From Nymphaea colorata (Eukaryota; Streptophyta; Magnoliopsida; Nymphaeales; Nymphaeaceae): a stretch of DNA of 64,000 bases. Positions 1-11,240 of the stretch are shown here, piece after piece (within the stretch, counting starts at the first letter, position 1; each line of letters starts with the position of its first letter). A program made the position numbers and the translations under genes. The stretch covers positions 18,913,354 to 18,977,353 of the forward strand of contig NC_045142.1 of the NCBI RefSeq assembly GCF_008831285.2, read 5' to 3'. Under the pieces are notes generated by a model. The model saw nothing but the letters and a program-made list of their open reading frames with translations. It ran no database searches and was not told the DNA's origin.

Positions 1-1490
1 TTATCACCAAGTGTACACTCTATATCTTCAATAGTTGGGTCTTTAATTTGAATGTTCATCTCCTCCTTTTGATTTTTTTGATGCTGCTGCTTCATCAAGA
101 TGGTTTAGTTGTATGTCAACTTCATCAATTTGTAGTATCACAGTTTCATCTTTTACCCATTTATAACAAGATTTTTCATTAAAATGGCATCTCTTCTTAT
201 AATTAGGTTTTTAGTAGTAGGATTATCAAGATGATAACCTTTAGCTAGGCTCAATACAATAGCCAATAAATATTCATTTACACCTCATATGTCATAGCTT
301 ACAATTAAGATCAACCTTGGAAATAAAAGCACAATCAACTATCTAGATGATTTTAAAAGCAATTTTTTTAATTTGAATAATACTGCTTCCATTGTCAATT
401 TTAGAAGCATCATTTTCAAATAAAAGGCTGTAGGCCTTTCGGATCAATTGGTCCACAATAAATAAATTTTCAGCTGACCCTAGAACATAGTACACATCAT
501 GATATTAACTATTCAATTTGCAATTTACACTAACTTTTTCGTTGTCTCCAAAGCACATATCAAGCTTTACAGTCTCATGAATATTTTTGAATACCACATG
601 TCATATGGTTACTATAACCACTATCTACAAACTATATATATTTTACATGTTCAACTTTTAAAACTCATAGATGTACATAAGACAAAAAAAATTCATTTTG
701 TTCAACAAAACTAGCTTACTGCTTTGCCTTTTCAAATCATTTGGCTTCGATATGACAAACTTCTTGCAAACATGAAACTAATTTCCTCTAAAATATTGAT
801 CTCAACTATCTTCCTGCTACGTCAAAACACTTTCGAAAAGCACCATAAGAACTTCTCATTCCTCTACCATGCCCTTGAGTGGTTCCTCTAAAGGCTCCTT
901 GTCCTTGACTTTTTCCTTTGTTCTTTTGATCACTTCTTCCATTCGTTTCTTTTGAAATATCTAATAAAGTTTGAAAGGCTTTTGCTGTTGGCCTATTTAT
1001 ATGTTGTTTATGAGCTAGAAGAGACCCTCTTTAAGTCATCAATAAAGTACGTAGACAAATCCTTGGATTCTTCTATTGCAATATGAACATGTTCAGATTT
1101 AGAGGGGAGACTTCTCAAGACTTTTTCAAATACCTTTTTGCTCATTTATAACCTCACCAAAAGTCTTCACTTGTTTCCTAATAATAAATGGTCTAGCCTA
1201 AAAATTTTTGAACTCACCATTTTCTTGTCAAACTTCTAGACTCTCTTCATAAAGTTTAAATTTGAACTGTGGTTAATCTTTTCATCCTCATAAAGTTTCA
1301 AAAGTAACGAACGGTCTTTGGACTTTGTAGCACTAACAATAGTTGGAAAAATCACATCAGACACAACCTACTATAATACCAAAAATGCCTTCGCATCCTT
1401 TTTTAGCACCAGTATTTTTTTGGTTGACTTGTCTGCTGCATTTGTTTGTTCGGTATCTTCATAACCATTCTTTTTAATACTCCAAAATTT
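1..1490 (-). mobile_element. Degenerate Ty1/copia fragment: gag plus integrase tail
   Basis: Read on the minus strand, this is a broken copia polyprotein entering the window from the left. About 1490-1230 gives a decayed gag N-terminus (NYKFWSIK and NGYED-like pieces). About 1160-740 gives the gag core with LRSLPSKSEHVHIA and EESKDLS, then a Gly/Arg-rich linker and a ruined zinc knuckle (CKKF...). The frame is lost near 1030, where one extra A disrupts DDLR. About 320-1 matches the end of the copia integrase region: IFIGY, then HFNEKSCYKWVKDETV and an acidic linker, with several stops. Most of protease and core integrase is missing between these parts. The gag portion is repeated inverted at 46020-46890, where it is better preserved. 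Family assignment rests on motif order and is firm. The element is non-functional. Confidence 0.8.
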
Positions 1491-3469
1491 ATAGTTGTTA
1501 CAACTAAAAAGAGGCACTAATGATAGAGCAAGTTGAGAGTATTATAATTTTTTTCCATCCCAGTTTATTCCCTTTCACAAATTCTTTTTCTTGATGGTTC
1601 CTGAAATTAGAGGAGCTCCTTGCTTTAGCAACTCTCCATAATGACCTGTAATGCCCATGTAACTTGGCAATATTACCACAATTTGAAGGTTGGTTACAAA
1701 CCTCACACAAACATGAAACCAAGAAATGAGAATAAGTAGTAGGGTGAAGGTGAAAACTTGTGTTTTTTTTTTTGCTTACTTTTCTGTATACGTAATACAT
1801 ATTTTAAAACAATGGTAATTCACTTATATGCTGCGTCAAATGATCAATTAATTTACATGAATACTCAGCATGAGGGAAATGGGTTGTGCAACCAGAGAAA
1901 GTATTTGAGCTTCTCTTGGTAACTAAAGTATTTATTTCAAGCATAAGAGTGATGTTGGAAGATGATGGTATTTGAGAAATTAGTGTACACACTGTAGGCC
2001 TTACATATTATACAAGATGTTAATCGCATTTGAATTTATGCAAAGTTGCATAGCCATTTCTATGATATCAGTTCGCACATTTCGAAATGGTGACCAAAGC
2101 CATTTTTTGCGAAACATGAGAAAACTCAAGCAGAAAACACCAATATGAGTATAGATATAATGCTAGTCAAGGAATAAACAAAAATTATAAATCACCCTCT
2201 GCCTTGGGCAGTAGACAAATCAGAGCATAGCATTTTATTTTCCACATATCACCACTCAACTTTTCACAAGAACTCTATAGTAGTATCCTTTAGTCACTAC
2301 CATTAATGTAACTAATATTAAGCACATGCTATCATGATTTTTTGGCAATAATACACCTTGCAATTTTTTTTCCTCAATCCGGCCTCATTGCAACCATAGT
2401 GGCTAATTCCTATAGGAGAAAACATGATGCCTAAAAGATAATCATGAAAGTTAAAAAAGGAAAAGGAAAATATGGTTTACCGGCATTATAGGATAGGCTA
2501 TTCTCCAAATTCTCATTAATTATATTGAACTACCCTCTTGCATGTTGTACCTTTTTGGCACTTCATGATGACGAATAACCTTGCATTTGTTTCTACATAA
2601 AGAAACAATATATTTCAATCAACTAAATCAGCCTCATCTGTCTGCTACATTCACGAATTTCTGCAATCAAAATGCCCCTACCTCCAGTCTTCACCCCATG
2701 GAAAAGGGCCATCTTCCTCTGCATCATGCATGTTGGTATAGGGCTTATACATTTTTATGTGGTAAGGAAAATGGGGGAGATAAGGGCATCAAAATATGTC
2801 AGATTCATAGGATTGAGATGGTGGGACGCCTCTATCACCAGAGACTTTTTGATACCCTGCTTTTGAGGGGAGTGGTTTAGTGATTTCAGATATCACAATA
2901 TAATTGAGGCCATGGTTTGGTTCCCCTTTGCTAGAGGGATTCGTGATTTTGAGATTCTAAGAGTAATTGCATGGTCATGTAACGTAAGATGTTCATTGAA
3001 AAATGGCTGAATTCATCCTAGAAAGCCTCATGGAAGGACTTATCTATTTCTTGAAGATACAAAGTAATATTACTGATGTAACAGAACACCAAATGACAAG
3101 GAAGATTAAAAAGTCTAAGGAATTTAATACAAGCTTCCGATCAATGTGTAGGAGATAGGTGATCAAACATATCCATGGACAAGAGAAATTTACATCCCAA
3201 CCAATGACATCCAACCACCATAATTCCTTGCTTTTCCTATTTTTTATCCTTGATAACCACAAGTAAAACCAAGCAATCTGATCCTATATGGTCTTCTTCT
3301 CAAGTTAATAGCCACAGTTCTCCTCAAAATGATAGCCACACTCTACCACTCTAGTTCCTATAACCCAAAGTCCAAGCCTTCAATCTCAATCTAAGGTGGG
3401 CATTAATTTATATAGGACCTAAATTCTCCCACTTCATTATTTTCTACTATTGAGCCTATTTGTATACAC

Positions 3470-4720
3470 CATATGATCACACAATATCTCAATGTTACAC
3501 TAAACCCTTGTTTATTTCAGATTGTAATCCAAGATATTGAGAATCAACTCATTCTAATCTTAGACCCATATGAACCAATAGACTTTTTCCAGTCAAGTCA
3601 TTATGTTGAACAGCAACAAGCTATGCAACAAAAAATGGATGTAGTTGTCAAAAAAAAGATGGTCGCTTGTATAACCAGGGAATATTTCAAACATCATCAG
3701 AGTGCAAGTGGGTTTATAAATAAAAGAGACATGTAGATAGCTCTATAACTAGATTGGAAGTTGGGTTAGTCACTAAGGGTGTAACTTGCAAGTGGGGATA
3801 AAGTACTTTGAGACATTTTACCTTGTTACTAACCAATCTCAATAAGAATTGTTGTCTACTCTAAATAAAAGATAGCCTACACACATGTGTAGTATCAATC
3901 ATGCTTTTTTTACATGGAAAGTGAAAAGGGGATGTTTACATGATGCAACCACTGGGCATGTTGACCCAAGGTAGCCACATTCCATACACAACTTCAAGAA
4001 AGCCTTGTATGATTTAAAGGACATGGCTCAGGCATGGTTTGATAGATTCTGAGGCTATTTACTTGGTCACGATTTTGAAGAATGTAAGTTTGATTCATCA
4101 ATATTTAGTTTACTTAAAAAATATATATAGAAATGACTAGCATTGGATTATGTAGCTAATATCATAGTCACAAGTAGCAGCAAGAATGCTACAAAAAATC
4201 TTACTAAAAGCTTTTCTCAAGAATTTTCCATCAACGATTTGTGCACCCTAAATTTCCTTTCAAGCATTGAATTAATTTAGGATAATATTTGCATTGTGTT
4301 GTCACAAAGGAAATATATAAAAGATCTCCTCGCAAAGATTTGCGTTAGTTGAGAAAATCCTATCAAAAGATTTGCTTTAGTTGAGAAAATCCTACCAATG
4401 CTCCTACTGCTCCTAAAATAAAATTGTCCAAATATCGAAGCGAAGTACTTCAAGATGCTACTTTATGCAAGAGTACCATTGGATGTTTACAATGCACTTT
4501 GTTCACCAAAGATGGACATGGCATATGCAATAATAAAACTAGTTTCTTCATAAAAAAATCCACTCAAGATAATTGAGGACATATTTAAAAAATACATAAT
4601 CTTAATCTACATGTGTTCTTTGGAGCAAATTAGCTAGGATATCTGAAGTTGAACTCAAGAATATTTCACCTTTCTACACAATTATATAATCTCATGGAAG
4701 ACAAGAAAACAACAAACAAT
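3470..4720 (+). pseudogene. Copia reverse transcriptase fragment (left arm)
   Basis: Degenerate pol of a Ty1/copia element, opposite in orientation to the gag at 1490-740. In order: the pre-RT linker (EPIDFFQSSHYVEQ), an RT start with stops (KYFETF, HDATTGHVDP), then ALYDLKDMAQAWFDRF near 4005-4055, matching the canonical ALYGLKQAPRAWYDRL. The catalytic YVDD is YVAN at 4149-4160. Later come FSQEFSINDLCTLNFL, SQRKYIKDLL (about 4303-4335) and DATLCKSTIGCLQC near 4455, the region before RNase H. There are many stops and frameshifts. Both catalytic aspartates of the YxDD box are gone, so it cannot encode active RT. The copy on the other arm (42830-44050) shares YVAN. Confidence 0.85.
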
Positions 4721-5195
4721 GGCCAAGTAAAGCACTTTGGCAAATATACGGTTGTTCCTATATCAATTTAAGAATAATTATAGATTCATACGTCTAGTAC
4801 AAGCATACAACTTGAGACATTGTTGTTGTTGTTTTATTATTGGGGACTAAATAAATGTCATGTAAAAATACAAGAGTTGTCCAATTTGTTATTTTTGTGT
4901 GCCTACAGTTCATTGGTAAGTAAAACTAAAATGTGCTTATAAGCATGTCAGTAGTAATAATAATAGCATGCATGTGCACAGATGTTTACGGAAATTGTTG
5001 CAATGAATATTTGGTAGTATTAAATGTTTTGTCACCTATATGTATAATATTGAAACTGTGCATTTTGAGTCACTTCACTTCGTGCAGTAGTGATGTAAGA
5101 TGACTTTGGGATTGCTTCATATAATCTGCAATAAAGCAAATGTTGACATTGTACTGATAACTTTTTCAAATTCTCACCCCATTTTCCCTTTTCAG

Positions 5196-5264
5196 GTGAC
5201 TGCAAATAGAATAGTTGGCAATGCAGCTGCTACATTGCTGAGATGGTTTGATGATGCCAAACTG
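5196..5264 (+). pseudogene. Captured exon-like segment, unknown gene
   Basis: A 69-bp open stretch (23 codons, ending IVGNAAATLLRWFDDAKL) preceded by a strong acceptor (CCATTTTCCCTTTTCAG) and followed by a GTACAG donor. The phase is 0-0. It lies downstream of the copia RT fragment, suggesting a captured gene piece. I do not recognise the parent protein. The inverted copy at 42297-42365 has the last codon CTG changed to TAG and a weaker acceptor (TTTTCAG kept). Function is unassigned, and that this is an exon is inferred from splice signals and composition only. Confidence 0.4.
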
Positions 5265-6198
5265 GTACAGGATATGTCAAAAGTTTTAATAACTATGAAA
5301 AATTTTGTGTCTTCTAATTGTGTTTTAAGTTTTGGCTTTGTTGACTTGATTTTATATGTAGTCTTAGAGGTTTGTTATTAATAGTTTCTAATAACATCTA
5401 ACAGTTATAAAGTCATGGATGTTGGAAGATTACTTTTGTGTGCTGTCTTTAAAAGATTTTGCTTCAAAAAATATACATTTGTTACATCTTTAGTTTTCTT
5501 GATGATATGGCACATGTACATTGGCAGTTAAGTGTTTGAAATAAATATTGCTCAAAGTAGGCCACAAGATTGATGGTTTTATATGTCTAAATTTTTGCTT
5601 ATTTATCCCATGCATATTTCTCATTGCAATTATTCAATTAGGCAATTTGCGAAAGGGAAAAAAAACTGTGTTTTTGTCCTATGAAATGTGAAGTGGTCAG
5701 ATATGCTATTTAAACCAAGCAATTCTAAAAAAGTTGCTGCTATTGTTGGATGCTATTTAAATCCAACAATTAAACATCTACATAATGACACGATCTTCTC
5801 TACAACTAGAAGTACATTAATCTTATTTTGAAATAGCTTCTAAAGAATCAATAGGAGGATTAAAAATGAGATTTACTCAATAAGATGATGAAAATGAGCT
5901 ACTGATAAAATGAGGATCCAGTGGTTCCTGTCCAATCCTACTAGAAGGATAGTCTCTCAACCTTTTGATTGTATAGTTCAAAAGGTGAAGCACTAAAAGA
6001 TGGTACCTTGGAAAAAATACAGGAAAGTAATTAATTTTAGAGAGTGGATCTCAAAATTTTTAACGGTACATGTTTTGGTAAAAATTTTGATGTTTACTTG
6101 TAATTTACTATGTTCAAATTTATGGAATAAATTAAATTGTCCTTTCTGGACCATGGGGTGTTCCATCAAAAATTTGATAGAATATCCAACAATCTGGA

Positions 6199-6232
6199 AG
6201 TCTCTCTCTCTCTCTCTCTCTCTCCCTCCCTC
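6199..6232. repeat. (CT)n/(CCT)n simple repeat
   Basis: A run of CT dinucleotides grading into CCCT units just inside the left inverted arm. The short predicted peptide across it, with [11 protein letters not shown], is an artefact of this repeat. Confidence 0.9.
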
Positions 6233-7010
6233 CCTACCAACTAGTGTTGTAAAAAATGGTTTATTAATTGAATCGGCAAGGATGCAAATGGTTCATGACT
6301 GATTTAGTTGAATCGGTTGTGAATCTGCAAAAATATTATTATAGTCATTGCAAAATTAGAAAATGCATAGAAATTAATTAAAAATAAAAGATTATTTTAA
6401 ATTCTTATGTTAAAACAGTTAAAAGTTGACATGTGCATTCTTGAGTTGGATATGGACTTGAATCTGTTTGCACCAATCACTAGGCAATTTGGGCCAATTA
6501 ATTCTTATAATTGCTTATACCATCAGTCTAAGGTATAGCATCCAACTCTTATTTGAGTTATTAATCGCTTCACATAACCTCAAACAAGAAGGAAAAATAA
6601 AAGGAAAAATCAATTTAGCAAGAATATTTAACAGCTGATGTGAAACAATATTGTTCACTTTCATGTCTATGATTTTTCAAATATTGAAGTCTCTAATTTA
6701 CAAAAAAGAATTTTCATAGTTTCAAAGAAAATTAGCAAACATGGGTTTGTCAAGTCTAATGTTGGCCTATGTAGAAGCCACATGAAGGTTGGTCCCCTTC
6801 CCCCTGCACGTCCCCAAGGTCTAAGGTTGTTTCATGATTTAGGTAAACCTACAATGCACCCATCAAATAGAGTGCCACGCCAGCCGCCCTTTGAAGTTCA
6901 GGGAGTAGCTGCCAAAAAGATTTGAACAAACAGCATGTTGTTAATGTGACGGCCAGCCCAACCAACTGTGCTTTGTCTCTTGGATGTTAGGTATTGTCAT
7001 GTATATGTCT
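6233..7010 (+). other. Unassigned spacer with one coding-looking stretch
   Basis: Mostly AT-rich spacer between the left arm and the first tandem unit. From about 6719 to 6925 one plus-strand frame is open and locally richer in G+C, encoding SNVGLCRSHMKVGPLPPARP and then HPSNRVPRQPPFEVQGV before a TGA. It lacks an ATG start and matches no family I know. It could be an exon remnant or chance. Nothing else was seen. Confidence 0.3.
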
Positions 7011-7259
7011 ATTAATTTTAGTTGAAATCAATTCCAAATATTGCTTTACTTTTTTTCTTTTAATTTTTCAGTACAGGCATAATCTGTTACAAACTTAAGA
7101 CAAACTAATTACCCTAATATAATACCTTTATATAAAGAAAGAAATTAATTAATTATATAATTTATTAAAGGTGACATTTTGGCAAAGAAAAAGAAAACCT
7201 ATACAAATTTACAACTGTACACCTCATAATTCTTTCTCCTGTGAGAATGATCAGGTTAC

Positions 7260-8665
7260 TTCTATAAGTTGGATCAAACTCAAGATGCATGCTTTGCAAA
7301 TTTTAAGAGATCTTCCTATGTTGGCTTTAGATAGTTATTTGCAAGGAGAAAGTGTCTCAGAGGAGGATATCTCTTTTTCTTCAACCCAATATCAGATGCA
7401 ATAATTCAGTGGTCTGCTTCCGAAGCAAACTCTAATGTTCCCCCGTGCTCTGATGGATTACCAAATATTTCTTTCAACAATTGTAGGATATTATGGAGGC
7501 AAAGGTATCTTGTGTCATAAGAGATCTTTTTGAAAAATGGAGGATGGTCAGGAGTATTGGTCGGAATTGTATAGGATTGATTCCTAGGAAGGGAAATGCT
7601 GTTCATATTACTGATTTTTCGATATCTTTAGGGAACATCTTTAAGTTCATTCCAATTAATGCCATGAAGTTGAGAATGAGAGAAATTTTCTGGAATTATT
7701 ATGAAGAATCAGGAGGCTTTGCTTATGAATAGAAGCATTTGCCATTGCCTTTGTTGACCTATAAAATGATATATTCAATGTTAAAAACCAAGAATGGCAG
7801 TGTATGTCTGAAATTAGATCTTTTCAAGGCAAATGAACAAGTTAATTGAGGCTTTCTTGCTGCAGCAACATCATTTTAGTAGTGTTTGGATTGAGACGAT
7901 TATGGTGTGGCTTTGTAATGCTTCTTGTTCTATGTTGTTAAGTGGAAGAGAGGAAGATTTCATGTATAGTGAATGTGGATTAAGGCAGCGGGATCCCCTT
8001 TCTCCACTTTTATTTTCGATAGTGATGGAAATTTTGAACCGCAGACTTCAAAAAGGGGATTTTTTTTTTTTTGGGAGCCATTAAACTGCTGAGCCTGTTA
8101 CATGGGTCAGAAGGGTGTGGGGTCTTCTTACACGCAGATGAGACTATGCTGTTTTGCCGATTATAGTAAATTATTGTTAAGACAGGTGGGGCCTCATTGA
8201 TTGAGTTTGCTTCACGTTCTGGCATGCAAATCAACGTCAGTAAATCCCAGTATTTTCCCTTTGCAAAGTTACTTGGATGAAGAAGATCAGGAGGATTGTC
8301 GATTGAAAAATAAAATATGTTCACTTATTAATTTCTGGTTAAATGGGTTCCATCTTATGCTTATGGAAAGATTTACCTCGAGATTTGCTTGATCTCGGGC
8401 GTGGAATGTTATCAGATTCAAAGGTGTGGTTGTTAAGTGGAGAAAGGCTCTTTGGATGTCTAAATCTTAATCTATCCCTAGTGCCCACTGGTTATCATAC
8501 ATAGCGACTTATGGTAGACTCCCCACTCAATGTTGGCTACAGAGGTTGAGAACTCCTTTAGCCTCTTCTTGTCTTCTTTGCCACAAAAAGTGGGAAGATC
8601 AACATCACAAACTCTTACAAGCCCATAAAACATCATGTTTTTGTAGTCTCGGTCATGCATATATC
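7260..8665 (+). pseudogene. L1-type LINE: RT and zf-RVT fragment
   Basis: Non-LTR retrotransposon ORF2 remnant lacking the endonuclease and 5' end. In order on the plus strand: the linker with SEANSNVPPCSDG (canonical APGPDG), the RT start RNCIGLIPRKGNAVHITDFS (about 7560-7620), VCLKLDLFKA (7805-7835), GLRQRDPLSPLLFS (7977-8020), the catalytic FADD position reading HADE at 8131-8142, and a C-terminal zf-RVT domain with WLSYIATYGRLPTQCW and CLLCHKKWEDQHH (about 8490-8610). Several frameshifts and stops separate these blocks. Plant L1 elements usually carry endonuclease, RT and zf-RVT in one frame. Only the last two remain here, and catalysis is lost. Confidence 0.85.
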
Positions 8666-8689
8666 ATCATTATAACATTCATCCAAGTC

Positions 8690-9175
8690 ACAGGTATAAT
8701 TCGAACTTTGATCCGGCCTCCATTGCCACAAGATCTAAAATCTTAAATCCAAAACTCATATCCTTTTTAGATCCAAAATCAGGCCTAGATCTCAACTCTG
8801 AATCCATTTTGTATCCAGACTATCAATTGGGGATTCAAGTATGGTTTACAGATCCCATTTAGATACAAACATCTTTCAGGTCCATTTCAGATCCAAACCT
8901 ATCTTCTGGATCTGATTTGGTCCCAAATCTAACTTATGTATCCAATTTCATATCGAAATCTAACTTATGGATCCAAATCTCACCTCCATATCAATTACGG
9001 TTGCAAAGTACCAATTTGAGATACCAATGGAACTTCTGGATCTATGTGCCACTTATGGATCCATTTCAGATTCACAATATCAATTTCAGGCCTAAATCTA
9101 ACTTCTGAATCCATGCAAATCCAAACTGTCACCTTCATATCCATTTGAATCCAAAATGTTGCTTTCCGATCAGAA
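8690..9175. repeat. Degenerate minisatellite, GATCCAAATC type
   Basis: About 480 bp of imperfect repeats built on words such as GGATCCAAATCTAACTT, CATTTCAGATCC and TGGATCCA, spaced roughly 20-40 bp apart. The region is short of long open frames. It lies directly downstream of the LINE zf-RVT end. A similar word vocabulary occurs at 37630-38260. Confidence 0.65.
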
Positions 9176-9424
9176 ATTTAAGAAATCTAATTTATATATT
9201 GATGCAAACATCATACTTAATTTTTAATAGGTGGCTTAGGTGGCTCTAAGTGCCCATTCAACATTTATTCTGATCAACTGCACCGAATTGGGCTGAGATA
9301 ATTTGTTTATATATATGTTTGTTCTTTGAAGGAAGGAGTTGTAGGCGCCTGCACATGGCAGGAAATATATTTCGTTAACAATCTTAGTTTATGAATTAAA
9401 ACTACCGTACATACGATCGAGAAG

Positions 9425-9691
9425 ATACACACGGCTCTGCACCTCCTTGCCTCCCAGCTGCGTCCAACTTTTATGTCTATCACGAACCAGCAGCTGGCAA
9501 ACCTTCTACAGATTACCGATTCATGTATATATGGGAAAGAAGTCGTGTCGATATCTGACCGGGAATCGGTCGTGTCGATGTCTGACTGGGAATCGTACCT
9601 TCAAATGTCTGACTTTCAAAGGGCCGAGTTTCAGAAATTGCCCCCTTGTTACGCACCGACCGATCTGCTAGCACCGCCCCTGCCTTGATGG
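9425..9691 (+). pseudogene. Gene-like exon remnant with in-frame 27-bp repeat
   Basis: An open frame from about 9413, with an internal ATG at 9473, runs to a TGA at 9686-9688. It includes EKIHTALHLLASQLRPTF, then ITNQQLANLLQITDSCIYGK, then two 9-residue repeats (VVSISDRES, VVSMSDWES) and a third related one (YLQMSDFQR). The first part corresponds to the MAV-GSI-EKI exon-like block of units II and V. No family was recognised. Upstream promoter sequence present in the other units is absent here, so this copy has no obvious start region. It is probably a decayed gene fragment carried by the tandem unit. Confidence 0.4.
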
Positions 9692-9749
9692 CAAACACTA
9701 CCACGCCGTATAGCGTACGTGAAGCAACAAAGCTGACATGTTCAATTTT

Positions 9750-9786
<37 letters not shown>
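9750..9786. repeat. (GA)n microsatellite
   Basis: A pure GA run. Shorter GA runs occupy the same position in the related units near 12922, 17166 and 30433, marking it as part of the repeated unit. The SLSLSLSLSL minus-strand peptide here is a repeat artefact. Confidence 0.95.
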
Positions 9787-9792
<6 letters not shown>

Positions 9793-10924
9793 ATATGAAA
9801 ATATGTTAAGACAAAGAAAAAAGCAAGCATCGCTGCTAGAGCCACCCTATATAGACCATTATAACATCATAAACTATCGGCAACGTCGATATAATGACAC
9901 CTTTTTTTCTGATATTTTTGTTAAAATTTTAGTCATCTGAGAAAATATTCCACATTCAATAGGATTGAATTGTCATATATATATATATATATTAATATTG
10001 TTTAAAAAATAGTAATATTCTATTTACATAAACTTCATTGCCATTTAAACTAAGATTGCATAAACAACAGTACTCTTTATTAGCATTAAGCTTCCGGTGA
10101 AATCATGTCAACGTTCACATAAAATTCATGTTTATTTAATATCAAAAAATTTATATTGGTGCTTTTGGTTAAATCTTTTGCCAAAATAGTCCAGTTTTGT
10201 CACAGCAGTCCAACGTTAACATAATTGTAGTTTCAAAACCCACAATGATCGTATAGCATACATGAAGCAACACACAGGAAATTGGATTCGATACATAAAA
10301 ATTAATGAAGAAAAGGGCAGCAGTAAAATGAATAAATAAATAAATAAAGTTCTTACGCCAGAATACATGCACCATTGGTTTGATTAGACCGCCAAGCCGG
10401 AGGTACTGTTTGTTGGCCTTTGATTCTTTAGTGGATGACAAACGTGAATTTTAAGCTTTCCAACGTTGACATTTACAATAATAATCCATTATCAGTCATC
10501 TCCCACCATTTCTTAAAATCTTAGATGTGATCAGGTTGTGGTTTGGCCGCATAAATACGTTCTACTACTTTAAATAATTTAAAGTTGCTGATGATTTCTT
10601 CATCAAATTTATAACTGTACAAATTTAAGGTAACTGATTACCCTAATATAATATCTTTATGTAAGGAACTTTAATACAAACTAATTACCCTAATATAATA
10701 CCTTTAATAGTTGAAATCAATTCCAAATTGTCTTAATTTTTCAGTACATGCATATTCTGCTACAAACTTAAAACAAACTAATTACCCTAATATAATATCT
10801 TTATGTGAAGAAAGAAATTCATTAATTATATAATCTATTAAAGGTAACATTTTGTCAAAGAAAGAGATAACCTATACAAATTTACAACTGTACACCCCTT
10901 AGTTCTTTCTCCTATGAGAATGAT

Positions 10925-11240
10925 CATGGTAACTTCTATAAGTTGGATCAAACTCATGATGCATGCTTCGCACATTTTAAGAGCTCTTCCTCTAAAGATT
11001 TGTCATCTGGTTGGCTTTTAGATAGTCTTTTGCAAGGAGAAAGTGTCTCAGACAAGGATAATTCTTTTCCTTCAACCCAACAGCACATGCGAAAATTCGG
11101 TGGGCTGTTTCGGAGGCAGACTCTAATGTTGCCCCTTGCCCTGATAGATAACCAAATATTTCTTTCAACAAATGTAGGATATTATGGAAGCTAACGTATC
11201 TTGTGCCATAAGAGATCTTTTGAAAAAGGGAGGATGGTTA
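10925..11240 (+). pseudogene. Truncated LINE linker/RT start, unit II
   Basis: Same L1-type sequence as 7260-7560 but cut short. One frame gives MDQTHDACFAHFKSSSSKDL. The overlapping frame gives AVSEADSNVAPCPD (canonical APGPDG), then PNISFNKCRI, and then the start of RT (SCAIRDLF) before it stops at about 11240. The remainder of RT and zf-RVT, kept in unit I, is deleted. The unit V copy (28210-28540) has the same truncation. Confidence 0.75.

Larger units (their letters stand above)
640..6180 (+). repeat. Left arm of a large inverted repeat
   Basis: This segment recurs in reverse complement at 41395-46890. Sampled stretches (gag, RT, the exon-like piece near 5200, and 5930-6180) are roughly 95% identical with small indels. 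The outer edge is near 640, inside the copia gag-pol fragment. The inner edge is near 6180, just after a shared GGGGTGTTCCATCAAAAATT. No target-site duplication or terminal motif was visible at either edge, so it is read as a segmental inverted duplication and not as one transposon. Parts without recognised genes (1500-3470, 4720-5190, 5270-6180) hold only short open frames that are disrupted in one of the two copies. Confidence 0.85.
7010..9990 (+). repeat. Tandem unit I (oldest or most LINE-complete copy)
   Basis: First of a series of related direct repeats. Its landmarks recur in the same order in later units: the AATTACCCTAATATAATA block (7100), the LINE linker (7280), the block starting TTATATATTGATGCAAACAT (9190), the CGGCTCTGCACCTCCTTGCC exon-like block (9430), GACATGTTCAATTTTTAGAG (9737) and TTCCACATTCAATAGGATTG ending in (TA)n (9990). 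Unlike units II and V it keeps the 3' half of the LINE and a minisatellite. It lacks the TATA-box/promoter block that precedes the exon-like stretch in the other units. Confidence 0.7.

Noticed and set aside
2581-2880. Pair of overlapping frames in the left arm (mirror 44686-44982) as a conserved protein
   Set aside because: Kept in both arms only because the arms are recent duplicates. Two frames are open at once and no motif is present.
9513-9845. 110-codon minus-strand frame with a leucine/serine-rich start
   Set aside because: Its SLSLSLSL core is the GA microsatellite, and the plus-strand frame better matches the paralogous units.
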